Source of the DNA: Blakeslea trispora
Taxonomy: Eukaryota; Mucoromycota; Mucoromycetes; Mucorales; Choanephoraceae
Direction of reading: 5' to 3'
Assembly: GCA_025331445.1 (NCBI GenBank)
Contig: JAIWNE010000102.1
Coordinates: 1 to 64,000, forward strand
DNA length: 64,000 nucleotides
In this document: positions 10,889 through 22,732 of the stretch, piece after piece
Layout: every line of letters begins with the position of its first letter
Position numbering within the stretch: the stretch's first letter is position 1
Program-made: the position numbers and the translations under genes
Notes under the pieces: model-generated
Seen by the model: only the letters and a program-made list of their open reading frames with translations
What the model was told of the DNA's origin: nothing
The model's database searches: none

Positions 10889-13123
10889 ATGTCGAAAGTC
10901 AACGTTGAGCGCAACAAATACAAACAAATACGCTCAGACGATGAAGCGTTTGATCTACCTCCTTTATTTGGCAATTTCTTTGAAGGCTGGAGTAATTTCT
11001 TTTCAAGTGCAAGTCCAAAAACAAACGATAAACATCTAACTGACAGTCCTTCAAGCCTTAAAAATGACCAAACTCAATCACAAGATACATTCAGTTCCGA
11101 AGAAAACTCAACCTCTAGTGACGAAGGAAGCTCTTCTTATTGCACTGGTGAAGAAGACAATAATACCAAAGTAATTCAAATAAGATCGCCACGTAGAAAA
11201 AGCAGTGTTCGAGTAGGAAAAAGGGTTATTAGTGAGCTTTTGGAGAATGAAAATGTTTCTAAAGCTATACATATTCTCCAAAAAGCACTGGATCACTTGG
11301 AAACAACGCAAATTGACAGCAAAGATGGTCAAGAATTTCCCAAAATCTATTCTCAAATCATCACTTCTCTTTGTGATCCAGATATCTCTAGAGTTGTCAA
11401 AGAGATATCCAAGAAAAGTGATGGAAAAGAAATGGACATTAGAGAGTCAGTCATGTGGAGATTGTTTACTAAAGTTGTCGAGTCCGGATACGTATTGCAG
11501 GTAATACATGATTTTTTTTTCAGAATATAACACATATGTATTCATGTAGTTTTTGTGTCTATTTAGACAGAGGCTTACTTGGCAGTGGTAAACCTGTTGC
11601 TAGAAAGTAATGACAAATCGCTTGCTCTACAAGCCATGTATTCACTTCCAAGAAGAGAATGGGATGTAACTTGTTACAGAGTAGCTGTATTGCTTCATCT
11701 GATGCAAGAGCCAAAACAAGTTGAAGAAGCGCAAGGGCTCTTGTTTGATTTTGGAAGACCTTATCTTGATATTGCTAATCCTATTGAGCCCAATGATCTT
11801 CCTCCTATTCAAATCGAAATGCCTTTGATGAAGAACGTTACTGAACTTGATCAATTCCAGCTTTGGATGTTTTATCAAGCAGCTTTGAGCAGCAGCAACA
11901 GTGAATGGAACTATACAAAAGAATCATTTGAAACAACCAGACAAGAGTACCTAGAAGCCTTAGAGAAGGAGAGATCGAGCATCAAGGGCTGGGCTATGGA
12001 GCATCTTCATATCGAAACCAAAAGGCAACAGATTGATCGAATAAGTACTGAGCATGACAATGCAATGATTTATAGTGCCATGAAAAGCAGCCAATTCGAA
12101 TATGGCTGGCATGTGTATGAAGCAATGGAGGACTCGATAGATGAATATACGCCGTGTATTGTTATGCATCTCTGTTGGGTTGCTTTCAGACAGATTCCAT
12201 TTGCTGATATTTCGCGCAGAAGAGGTTGGGAAGAACGTGGATGGTCTGTGTACTCTCGATTTATGTGCTCCGAATACTTACACCCAGAACAGACTGAGGC
12301 GCCTGGATTCTTGCATGACATACTTTCGATTGCCGCCAACAGTCCTGAGAGTACAGCTGATAAAAAAGCCCGATACACCAAAGTGATGAGCGTGTATCAA
12401 CTACTAGTACGACTTGAATTTGATAAACTTTTATGTGATGATCGAGTCCTAGAGCCTATCTTTTGCGCACTTTTATATGAATGCAAGGGTGTCCCCAACT
12501 ATGTGGTAGCTATGTGTAGCAAAGCTTTTGAATTATGGGATCGCAAGATGGAAATTCTGAAGCGTGAAACAGGAAAAGAGGAATTTAGTATTTCTTCTGT
12601 TTCCATGATCTGGGCTTTATTAATTTTTTGTCTAAAATCTGGTGATCAATGTCATTTTGAACAAGTTCTTCAGCTCTTGCTTGATAATGACATGATGGAA
12701 GACATACCATCATCTCTTCTGGCACCTATACAGACATATCATGACAAGTATCAATGCGAGAATTGTTATTTTACAGGCTACATGTTTAGCCCAGTTGTCT
12801 ATACAGACAGCAATGCCCAGCAACCAATCAACATGGACTCCTTTGGCTTAATTCACACCCTTGAAACAAATGAAGACGCTACTAAAAGCAAAAGACATGG
12901 TCGTCCCTTGAGTGGTGCGTTTGCTCATGATGATCTTCGACCTAACATTGATGATGCACAAGCTGGATTGATAGCCACCTCAGTCATTATGGGTCCAGCC
13001 AAGCATGAAGATAGGTTACCAAAGCAAATGTATTTTTCGACAAAAAAGGCAAAGGCTGTTGTTCGTCATTGTTTAAAAAGGGATCAAAAAAATGCAGCCG
13101 ATGCTTGGGACGGTCTCACGTGA
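10889..13123 (+). CDS. Helical-repeat-like protein of unknown function (722 aa)
   Basis: Exons 10889-11500 and 11567-13123 join in phase 0 (TTGCAG/GTAATA to TTTAG/ACAGAG) and give 722 residues. Residues 1-110 are Ser/Asp-rich and probably disordered (STSSDEGSSSY). From about residue 115 the protein is almost wholly alpha-helical, with evenly spaced Leu/Trp/Tyr and pairs of short helices, suggesting a TPR/PPR-like or HEAT-like solenoid. A Cys pair (YQCENCYFTGY) near residue 600 could bind metal but lacks a second pair nearby. There is no signal or mitochondrial presequence. I do not recognise the family. The start is the first ATG in the frame after a T-rich leader. It lies upstream of and co-directional with the PPZ gene (93-bp spacer). 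Confidence 0.75.
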
Positions 13124-13216
13124 TACAGTGCTAATAAACTACATGTTTTTTCACACCAAAATGTATTTCCTTTTTTCTCTCTTTTTTTTTTCAACTCTAA
13201 TAATTCTTTAAACCGA

Positions 13217-14738
13217 ATGGGTAATATTGCTTCAAAAAGAAAGAAAGACAATCGACCTAGTGTTGTTCGTTCTGAAATACCTGACAATGAAATTTCAAAT
13301 GCCACTGCTACTTCTGTTAATTCTATCCTTGTCAACTCAAGTCACCAACGATCGCAAACTCAAGCACCTACAAACATACCGCGAGCACAACACGCTTTCC
13401 AGCAACCACAAGAATCTAGCTCACCTCAATTACACAGTCCTCCACCAGAAAATCAGCTGACCTTTACATCTCAAAACCAACTTACAGCTACATCCATTCG
13501 ATCTATCGGCTGGAATTTAGACATTGATGAATGCATAAATCGTTTATTGGACGTAGGCATGAAAAACAAAGTAACAAAATCCATTTGTTTTAGAAATTCT
13601 GAAATTGTGGCCATTTGTCGTGCTGCGCAAGAAGTGTTTTTAAGTCAACCGGTATGACACTGTATTGGTTGGATATGCAGCTTATTGATTTATTTCTGTT
13701 TACAAAAGAGCTTGATAGAACTCAATGCACCTGTAAAGATATTAGGTGACATTCATGGACAGTTTCATGACCTTATAAGGCTATTTGAAATGGTAAGGAA
13801 ACATAAAGACCATATTATGGTACAAGGAATTCACTGGATTTCATATTATCAGGGTGGATTTCCCCCTGATTCCAATTATTTGTTTCTTGGTGATTATGTA
13901 GACAGAGGAAAACAAAGTCTGGAGACTATTTTGTTGTTGTTTTGTTATAAAATCAAATATCCAGAAAACTTCTTTCTGTTACGAGGAAACCATGAATGCG
14001 CTAACGTCACACGAGTCTATGGGTTCTATGACGAATGCAAACGAAGAACAAACACCAAAGTATGGAAAACCTTTGTGGACGTATTCAACACCTTGCCTAT
14101 TGCCGCACTCGTGGCAGGCAAGATATTTTGTGTACATGGCGGTCTAAGTCCTTCTCTTCATTCAATGGATGATGTTCGCAATATCATGAGGCCTACTGAT
14201 GTACCTGAATACGGTTTGCTCAATGATTTGCTCTGGTCTGACCCGTCAGACACTGCTGTTGAATGGGAAGATAACGAAAGAGGTGTATCGTATTGTTTTG
14301 GAAGACGTATTGTGAACGAATTTTTGGCAAAATATGATTTGGATCTCGTTTGTAGAGCACATATGGTAAAACTGAATTTCTTAGAAACTGTTCTATATTG
14401 ACTCTCGTTCACCAGGTAGTTGAAGATGGCTATCAATTCTTTAATGAACGAACACTCGTCACTGTCTTTAGTGCTCCTAATTATTGTGGTGAATTTGATA
14501 ACTTTGGTGCCATTATGAGCATCAATGAAGAATTACTATGTAGCTTTGAACTCTTGACACCCATGGAACATCCATCTGCAGCCAAGATGCAAGAAGCACA
14601 AAAAAATAGAGGAAGAAGACCAAGGTATGTTTGATAATAGCTTAAATTGTGTAGAGCTAATTTCTAACTTTACAAACAAACAGTCCTCCAATGATTGAAC
14701 CTGCAAGTGCCTCTGAATCACATGAAGTGTCTCAATAA
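13217..14738 (+). CDS. PPZ1: PPZ-type serine/threonine protein phosphatase
   Basis: Five exons (13217-13651, 13709-13792, 13853-14365, 14416-14624, 14684-14738) give 431 residues. The N-terminus [10 protein letters not shown] fits N-myristoylation (Gly2, Ser6, basic residues), as in Ppz1/2. A Ser/Gln/Pro-rich region follows to about residue 100. The catalytic core has every PPP motif: [60 protein letters not shown] and [11 protein letters not shown]. The core matches PPZ more than PP1 ([13 protein letters not shown]). In yeast, Ppz controls K+/Na+ balance and cell integrity and is inhibited by Hal3. The N-terminal arm is short compared with yeast Ppz1. Intron 2 is 60 nt, a multiple of three, and stop-free, so its retention would insert 20 residues before GGFPPDSN. 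Confidence 0.93.
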
Positions 14739-15361
14739 TAACCATTCTATACATATACGCATCTATCTACATGTTTGTATATAGAAGGCAAGCTATACCA
14801 CCTAAATCTCTGTATTCGCTCATTCAACTTGATGCTATTTATTTGACCGAGTTACAACACCAAGTCCTTCTTTTTTTCTTACATCTCCTTTTTTTTTGTC
14901 TCCTTAGCTTATATTTAATGTCTAATGCATGAATTTTGTATATATAATTCTGTTGACATATTTCTTTCTCTCACAAACTTCTCCTGTACTCCAAACAAAG
15001 GGAGAGAAGGGAAAAATAAACAAAACTGATACATAACGAGTACCTAATTGATGACAAGCATTTATGTATGTAAGATCATCATTTTATATTGTTATAAAGA
15101 GGGGGGAGACTATGCTTTCGATACAAAATTGAAACTTGCCTTTGATATTTCAATTTCCTGTAACATACTCTACAAAATTCATTTGGGGCCACAAGCTGAT
15201 TGATATGCCCCCCCCCTTTATAGGATTGAAAATGATTCACATATTTCCCTTATTACATTTGGATTTTATTTTTTGTGCGTAAAATGGGGTAACTTTAGAA
15301 CGAATAAAAAAAATACAACATGGTAATTTTGAAAAAGTGTATGCAAAATTCCAATCTGCAC
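14739..15361. other. Convergent spacer between PPZ and CLIP genes
   Basis: This region is 3' UTR/spacer of two convergent genes. It has a run of nine C at 15209-15217 and T-runs at 14871-14898. No gene is supported. Confidence 0.5.
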
Positions 15362-18342
15362 TCAAAAAGTTTCGTCTTGATTTGGACAATCTTCTGATGA
15401 GTGTTCACCAAATATGTCACAATTAACACAGTAGTACTAGGTGTAATCAAAATGTAAGCTGATGAACTTGAACCACAGTGCAAGCTATACTTACAGATGA
15501 ACTTGGAGTAGACAAATGACTCTCTAGAGCAAAACTGTCTTCTTTTTCGAGTGTGTTGTAGATGCTAACGGACTTACATGTTATGACTTCATGTCCATAT
15601 GCCTCACATATTTCACAATAGACATCTTCTACATGACCAACTCTACTGCTTGAACTGCCTCTTGAATGTGAGTGGGATGGATGTTGATCCATAAAAAGAT
15701 GTTGAGGCGAGGTGGGCGATGGTGGTAGAATCGAATGAGCATGACTTTTCAAACTATTGAATGGCTGCTTGAAATTTTTTTCTTCTTCAGCCTGTAGTCT
15801 TATCTTTAGAATGTTGATACTCATTTCTTTTTCTTCAATCAAATCTTCCAATTCAGACTCCTTAAAAACCTTGTTTTCAATCAGCATTTCCAGTTCTTTG
15901 ACTTCTCTACGTAAGGCATCCGTCTTGAGTTGCTTGCTACATTTCAAATCGTGATATCGCCTCGCTTCGTGAGCCATCTTTAGCTTGAGCATGTTAATAC
16001 TTTCTTGCTGTACATGCTCTCCAGTGTTGCCTTGTTGCTTCATAGCATCTTGCTCATAAAAAGACAGCTTTGTTTCGAGTAAAAGACATTTGTCTAGTGC
16101 TTTTGTAAGGCGATCGGAAATCAATTGATTTTCCTGTTCGAGGGTTTTCTTTTTCTCTATCAGATAATGTACTTCTTCTGTCTTGGTTCGTTGTTTTTCA
16201 TCTACGGCTGTTTTTCTGAGCGCTTCCGCCAACTCAAATTGAGATTTTAGTAATGACAGTCGTAGGTTTTCATTCTCTTCTTCTGCCTTTGCCTGGTTCT
16301 CAATAGTGACATTGGCTTCTTCCATAATGCGACGCTTGTCAATGATCTCGCCTTCCAATTGACTGCGAAGAGCATAGAATTCGGAATCAATCGTGGCTGA
16401 AAGACGATGTAGTCTCTTGATTTCTTCTTTTAGCTGTTCAATATCAAGTGCCATCAATTTGACTTGCTCACGTTCACATTCCAATTCGTATGTTGTTAAT
16501 TCTAATTGATATTCCAGTCGCTTCTGTGGACTCTGGCTATCTGTTTCAATCGGCTCATTTTCCTCCATCCTTCCCTCAGCCTCTAACATGACCGAAGCAT
16601 TGGCTTGATGAAAATGATTGACTGCCTGTTGCAATTTGTCAATGTGCGCTTCTCTTTCTTTCATGGCAAGCTCATTGTCTCTTGATAGCTGAGCTATCTT
16701 GTTTTCGTATGCGCTTATCACTTCAGCGTTTATTTGTCTCTGATCAGCACATTCTCTCTCTATATATATGACAGTTTGATCACGCTCAACAAGTTGCTTC
16801 CGAAGTTGTTCCACTTGTGCTACATGATTGTGCAGCACTGTCTCATGATTGCATGTCTGATCCAAGTTTTGTTGCTGTAGGGATTGAATATGTGCTCCCA
16901 ATCTTTCAATCGTCTTGTTCAGCTGTTTCTCTGTCTCGCTCGACAAAGACAACTTTAACAAAAGAGTATCTCGCTCCTTGGTCATATTGTCTGATTGTTC
17001 AATTGCAACTTGTGCCTGTTTGAGTGCATTGTTCAACTGTAGAATCTCACTGTCTTTTTCTTGAACACGCAGTGCATAACTTTCTTTTGCAGTCAACAAA
17101 CGCTCCCAGGCAGCTTCTTTTGTGTCCATCTTTTCAGAAAGTGCTTTCTTCTCCTCCATTGATTGTTCAAGCAAGGCCTGTATATGCTTCAGGTCGTCAA
17201 ACTCAGCATTTGTTTTGGAGCTAATACTACTCTGTAGACATTGTTTGTTGTTGCGATAGTGTTGCGTTTGTGTACTGCATACATTTGTTACGTCATGAGT
17301 CGTCCTTGTAAAGGATGAAGCCGATTTTCTCATTGTAGGTTCCCTTATCAATTTTGCTGTTGATACTGAAGATATTGTACGTTGGCGAGTGCTAGTAGAG
17401 CTCTTTTTCACGAATGATTTTTTTGACTCTGAAGGGTCGCATTGGTGAGGCTGTGGAGATGAATTGGCTGATTGTTTGACAGATTGAGTACGCATTGGTT
17501 TACTTGATTTAGACCGATCGAGTGATGTGATAGAGGATCGTTTGGTATAAGCATTGTCTGTCATCATGGAATGTGTATTCATACTTCTGCGCTTGGGTGA
17601 ATTAAAGTGATCAGGCGTGATGCGTGATTCGGGTATTGAGCGACTGTTGTCTGAATCAATCATGATGGTCTTTGATAGAGGAATAAACAGTCCTGTATTA
17701 GAAGCACAAGTAAAATACCGTGTACTGAAAGAGTAGTGAAAGAGAAAACAAAGAAAAGAGAGAGAGAGAGTTAAATAACCAATATCCCAAACTTCTGTTC
17801 ATACATCTGAATTACCCCTGAATACAGCCATCGTTTTTGCCTCTTCCTTTCAAATCTAATTCGATGCCGATCCACAGTCCCTTTTTTTGCATCAAGCCAA
17901 TGTCACCAATGTATCTTACTGTACCACTTAAGTTCAAGTGTGGTACAAGGACCTTTCGATTGATTTTGTAATCTAAAGTAGATGGTGATTCCGTCTCTGG
18001 TCTTTTCAATGCTGGTTTTGGCTGGAGATCCCCTGATTCTTTGTGATGAGAAGAGAAGCGCTTTATGGTACCCAAATGTCTGTTGCTAACATTAGGTTTG
18101 CTTTGATTTGAACTACTCAATGTTTTTATTGCTTGCTCAGGAATGTCTTGATATGCCAGCCCCACAGGATTAAAATGCTTCATGTGTTGTCTAGTTAAGC
18201 TTTTTGTGATGTTCATAATTGGAGTTGTAGTACCATATGTTGTTTTATTTGTTTTTGTGGTTAAGAGTACAGATGATTGTGAAGAGGACAGCTTGTTCTG
18301 CCTTGTGGCACACTTGTGAGTTTGCTTGTTCAAACTGGCCAT
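15362..18342 (-). CDS. CLIP-170-like microtubule plus-end tracking protein
   Basis: Exons 17816-18342, 15495-17724 and 15362-15436 give 943 residues. Residues 1-120 are basic and Ser/Thr-rich. A CAP-Gly domain spans about 125-195: NLSGTVRYIGDIGL, LWIGIELD, then GKNDGCIQG joined over intron 1 to TRYFTCASNTGLFIPLSK. A second Ser-rich basic segment follows, then long heptad coiled coil (about residues 340-850), then two CLIP-type zinc knuckles: YCEICEAYGHEVITC and, in exon 3, YYCVNCDIFGEHSSEDC. The protein ends NQDETF, an ETF-type terminus that CAP-Gly domains bind. Family members (CLIP-170, Tip1, Bik1) stabilise growing microtubule ends and link to dynein/dynactin. Missing intron 2 would give a wrong terminus ending QLTF. 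The start at 18342 is the first ATG of this frame. Confidence 0.93.
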
Positions 18343-19589
18343 ACTTGGCTCAACTTATTTCGCTCGAGACTGTAATATGAAATTGTACGTCAATAGAGGA
18401 GGTTAAAAAATCTATGTAACTTGTACTGTTTTTAATGCTGAAGGAAGAAAAATAAAGAAAACGACTTTTTTTGAAGACTGGTTTAGCATTGAACCAGTAA
18501 ATCCTTTCAAGAAAGGAGAAAGCTGCAAAATGGTCTTGATGCAGATCAATGCACTAATCCTTTGGCTTCATAAGGAGAATATCAATAAAGGGAATCCATA
18601 AGAAGAGATATACAATGAAGGTAAATAGAACAAAGATTAAAGATGGATGCTCATCAGACTTGCGTGTAATGAAAAGAAGAAAAGTTGAAGCTAGATGATT
18701 GTTAAACTGATTAGGCTTGCTAATTTGCTGTATTACTTTCTCAGCTCAGAGTATAGGTTGATGAATAAGAAGTGCTTTCATCTTTAGCTTGCAGACTTCG
18801 CAAAAGATATTAGTAGAACAGTTAAACTCAACTTTTTTTTGGGAAATAAAATAGTCAAACCATATAGCTGTTTGAGCCTATATGTAACTTGATATAGTTG
18901 AAGAAAAAAAATAGCTTAAGGAAAACGGAGAGTAGTCGCTCGATTTAAGAGTTGTTTGATGTAAGAATATTTTCAATATAAGAGTAGCAATCCCTTTGAA
19001 CTTGTATCGCTCCAAGCGCTAAAATGCCACTCAATTTAAGAGTAAAAGTAGTATTTCTCAAAAATATGAATACTTTTTGAAAAAAGGGAATATTGTGCTC
19101 CATCTTTTTTTTTCAAAGTAAACTGATAGCATCGCACAATAGAGCTAGTATGACTATGTATCCTTAATATCAGCACGAGTTGAGAGGTTCAGACAGACAA
19201 TGTTTTGGTCAAATAAATTGACAGTGTCTTTTGTATGTATTTGCTTTCAGTACGTTTTGGTTAGCTTATTTCTTTGGCATACAAATATGTGGTTCATCAA
19301 TTAAAAAAGTTCACTACTTGACTGCAGGGCGGTTGTCATTATTAGATCATGAGCTGAGCAACTTGAATCTTATAATATTGAGTTAGGATAGTAAACGGTT
19401 TTGACTACCTTGTTTTATCTAACAATTACTTTTTATCATGACTATAGAGGCATATAACAATGCTTTTTAAAAGAAGCGAAATAGCAAGACGAAGAAAGCA
19501 TAACGTTAATGCTTCCAACAATAATAAAAGAATCTATACGTATATCTATTGTATAAAAAAATAGTATCTAAGTGAAAATCAGCAATAAA
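18343..19589. other. 1.25-kb spacer holding a MITE copy
   Basis: This is the upstream region of the CLIP gene and the 3' side of the PHD gene. The only recognisable structure is the dispersed repeat at 18931-19083. The rest is A/T-rich without coding signal. Confidence 0.5.
18931..19083. mobile_element. MITE-like dispersed repeat, copy 1 (right end lost)
   Basis: It begins AGTAGTCGCTCGATTTAAG and is colinear with 38901-39072. The two share an uninterrupted identical 50-nt block (18977-19026 here). Its internal sequence repeats short (T)TAAGAGT-like units. The left-most bases and the whole right terminal repeat have decayed, so no target duplication is visible here. Confidence 0.7.
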
Positions 19590-21954
19590 TTAAGAATGTG
19601 TTGAGTTTTCGGTTATATTAGGCTGAGATGGCACAATATCTCTCATTGCATCTGATGAACTACTACTGTGAGTGACTGGTGAATGGGAAACTAAGGGAGC
19701 GTTTTGAGCTAAAGACGCTTGATGAGGAACGGGAGATGTTTGATGTGTTGGTGCTTCAGATGAGTCAGGGAGGGCATTTTGAGAAGAAGAGATAGGTTGA
19801 AGAGTATGCTGGCCTTCAAAAGATGGTGGATTCAATATATAAGCTTGTTGCACAGAACCAAATGGTTGTATTGATGGAGATGGTAATTGATTATTTTGAG
19901 AGCTCTCATGTTCTGTTTTTTGCTTTTTTTGTGGTTGCTGAGCATCAGTCTCATCCGTATGTTGCTTATGAATACACTTTTGGCAAACAAAATTGATATT
20001 GTCGAGGCTTTTCTTTTTCTCAATTTGTCCTGCGTCTTGAAGGCAGTGAATGTGCTGCCAAATACCGCATCGCTCACATGCAATCATGGGTGTACCATCA
20101 TCCTAAAAAAGATGCAGGATTGCAAATCATTAATCATCTGTTCTGTTTCTCTCTCTCTCTCTCTCTCTTTTGAAATACAAACCAAATTGCTCCCAGATAC
20201 ACCGCAAACGCATTCAAATTGCCAATTTTCTTCTTGCTCTACATCCTTGTTTTTTGGCTTTCGACCTCGCTTCTTTAGCGGGATGGGGTTGCCTTCTGCA
20301 TCTAACTTTGGTTTTCTCGGAATTGGGTTCCCATGTTCATCTAGTCTACGTATGTATTTGCGTTTAGGTTTTGTTTCTTGAACCAAAGGCTTTCCAACAT
20401 CTATAGGTAGCTTTTCTTTAGACGCTGTAGTAACTGGTACTGAGATGGTATTATCAGAAGCAGGCTGCACATCTGATTCTTTTGGATCACTTTGATCTTC
20501 TTGGTGCTTTTCTCTGGCCATTGCACGGTATTCTCGTTCCATCATACGTCTTTCACGTTCGAGTAAACGCTCTTCCCTTGCTTTAGCAAGATTTTCCTTG
20601 TCCTTTTGCTCCTTTTCTTGTTGCTTTCGCTCGAGGCGACTAGAGGCTCTGGTTCGCCCCTGATCTTCATCAAATCCCACTGAGGCAAGTGCTTCTAATT
20701 CTCTGATCATAATACGAGAGCTTCGTTTGCGATTGGCAATTGCCTCCTGCTTTTCAAGTTCTTTCTCACGCTCTTCAAGTGCTGGCACAATCTTGGGTAC
20801 AAGATCTTGAGTGAGCAGGCTGTAAAACTGCTTTTCATCGACATGTTTACTGTTTGCATATTTCTGAGGTATTGCTTCCCAATCTTCTTTTGTACGACAG
20901 ATCAATTTCCAAGGTATCCATTCTTCATCCTCGTCTTCACTGCTCAATGCTTCTGATTCGTTTGCTCTTTTTCGAGAGCTTGTACGTGTGCCAGCTGTAC
21001 GTTTCTTTTTTGGCAAGCTCTTTTTGGTTGACTGTTTAGGTTTTGGAGTTTCTTTGTAAAGTCGATTATCTAAAAAAGGCAAGTCAGGCTCACACATTGT
21101 TGTTGTTTAAAGAAGAGTTACCATCAAAAAGCCAAAAAGTGCTGCCTTTTCGATCAAAGCCTACAGGATCAACTCTCTGATTCAACAAATGAGTCAGAAC
21201 TGATTCTTTGTAGTCAAAATAATGCTTTCGAAATGTAATATTACCCATTGTACAGCATCTTCTTCCGAATCTAAATGTTCTCTTAGTCTTTCAGGATCGT
21301 CTAGTTGCCACTAAAAAAACAAGATATAAATACAGGTAAATAGATGTAGCCTTTTATTTGCTTTTCTTGAAAAAAAGGTACCTCACACAACATATGTATC
21401 AAGTGTATTTGAGTGGACAAATTCATGTGAAAATAGTCAATAATCTGTTCATCTTCAGCTCTAAATGGGTTGGGCTCCTCAAATTCTCGTTTGTCAAATT
21501 CTTTTGAAAAATAAGTTTGCCAAGTTGATGTACTAATGAGAAATGAAGCAACATCAGAGTGAACACTTTAAAGGCCTTTGTAGAGTCTCTTTCTTACTTG
21601 ATGAATCGGTTCTTTGTTGTCAATCTTAACATACGTACAATCATATCTTCTAAACGAATTCTTTCAGTTGGTTCAAGAATCATTCGTTCAAGATCCTATA
21701 TAATTGACACAAAAAAATGAATATTCATGCATCATTGTTTCACATAGTGGCGTGCAAAAAAAAAAAAAGCAGCCTACCTCTGTTTCGAACACATATTCAC
21801 TAGGATCAATCACACGAGCAGAAATAATGTCATGTGTGGTCGATGGCCAAGGCCTAAATGCAGACTGAAAGGTGTGAAGAAATTGAGAAACGGAAGCAAA
21901 ATCGACATTGTTCCGCAATTGAACAATGTTGGGCAAAGCGCTGTTGTTCATCAT
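19590..21954 (-). CDS. WHIM/PHD-finger chromatin protein (RSF1/CECR2-like)
   Basis: Seven exons give about 675 residues. The N-terminal ~200 residues are a DDT/WHIM-type module: VSQFLHTFQSAFRPWPSTTH, DLERMILEPTERIRLEDMIV, then WHIM2/3-like RVDPVGFDRKGSTFWLFDDN and RLYKE. A long charged coiled coil follows (ERKQQEKEQKDKENLAKARE). Next come two tandem NPIP-containing repeats (LDEHGNPIPRKP, LDAEGNPIPLKK), an AT-hook (KKRGRKPK), and a PHD finger: FECVCGVSGSNL, DDGTPMIACERCGIWQHIHC and FVCQKCI. The Ser/Gln/Pro-rich tail ends at 19590. WHIM motifs bind ISWI ATPases and linker DNA, and PHD fingers read histone tails, so an ISWI-linked remodelling role is likely. MCEPDLPF near 21097 lies inside an intron and is not the start. 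Orthology to RSF1 or CECR2 is inferred from architecture. Confidence 0.8.
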
Positions 21955-22732
21955 CGGGGTGTTTTTAAAAGCGATAAAGTGCAGAAGCAAGAAAAAAGGG
22001 AGTAGTAATAGCGAATAGAAGAGAAAGAGAAAAAACTTTTATGACGGATCTAGGATAGATCGTTTGAAAGAGTTAAGCTAAACGTCTCCTCAAGAGTAAG
22101 TAAAAAAAAAATAAGGCAGTGCAGAGGAAGAATAAAATTGCCCTTGTTGACTAAAAAAAAAAAGGCTGCAAGACCTTTTTAAACACCGCATTTTGTTTTG
22201 AGCTCAAGACTGGTTGCTTGGTAACAGATTCCCGAATTTTGTTTTAATTAGAATACTTTCATTTTGGTTTTATATAAAGTGAAAGCAGCGATCGTCATTC
22301 TGCCTTATTCTTATTCTTTTTACTGTTAACTTGTATTGTTGTTTGGCTTGCTTGACAAAACTATAAAGTTAAAAGTGAAAGCAACAAAAAAGGTAGCATA
22401 GCACGTGATAAAAATATTCGCCTTTTTCCCTTTTTTTCAAATCTTTTCTTTTTCTTCTCTTTCTCTCTTCTTTCTCTTTTCATACATACCTTTATACTAA
22501 TACAAAGAAAACATACACACGCATATATATATACATATCCATATAGACACGTATACATATTCTATATACACATATACACACAAACTTATATTTTCTTTCC
22601 TCCCTCTCTCTCTCTCTCTCTCTTTTTTTTTGTCTTCTTTCCTATTGCACTCTCGTTACTCGAACAAGTTTAGCTGATTATAGCAATAGTAGGAGAAAGC
22701 TTAAGCAGTCTACTCTCATCATCCCTTTCAAC
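21955..22732. promoter_or_regulatory. Divergent promoter region with CT and AT/AC microsatellites
   Basis: This separates the PHD gene (-) and the Psr-type phosphatase gene (+). It contains TATATAAAG at 22271-22279, pyrimidine-rich stretches (22427-22480), an alternating purine-pyrimidine tract (22519-22585) and a (CT)n run at about 22603-22622 in the presumed leader. No gene is supported. Confidence 0.45.

Noticed and set aside
17812..18342. CAP-Gly fragment as a separate small gene from the coiled-coil protein
   Set aside because: A GT-AG intron joins GKNDGCIQG to TRYFTC in frame, completing the CAP-Gly fold, so it is one gene.
21071..21097. Start MCEPDLPF for a separate gene upstream of the PHD finger
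   Set aside because: It lies inside a phase-1 intron; splicing FDG to DNRLYKE restores the conserved WHIM motif and links the N-terminal exons.
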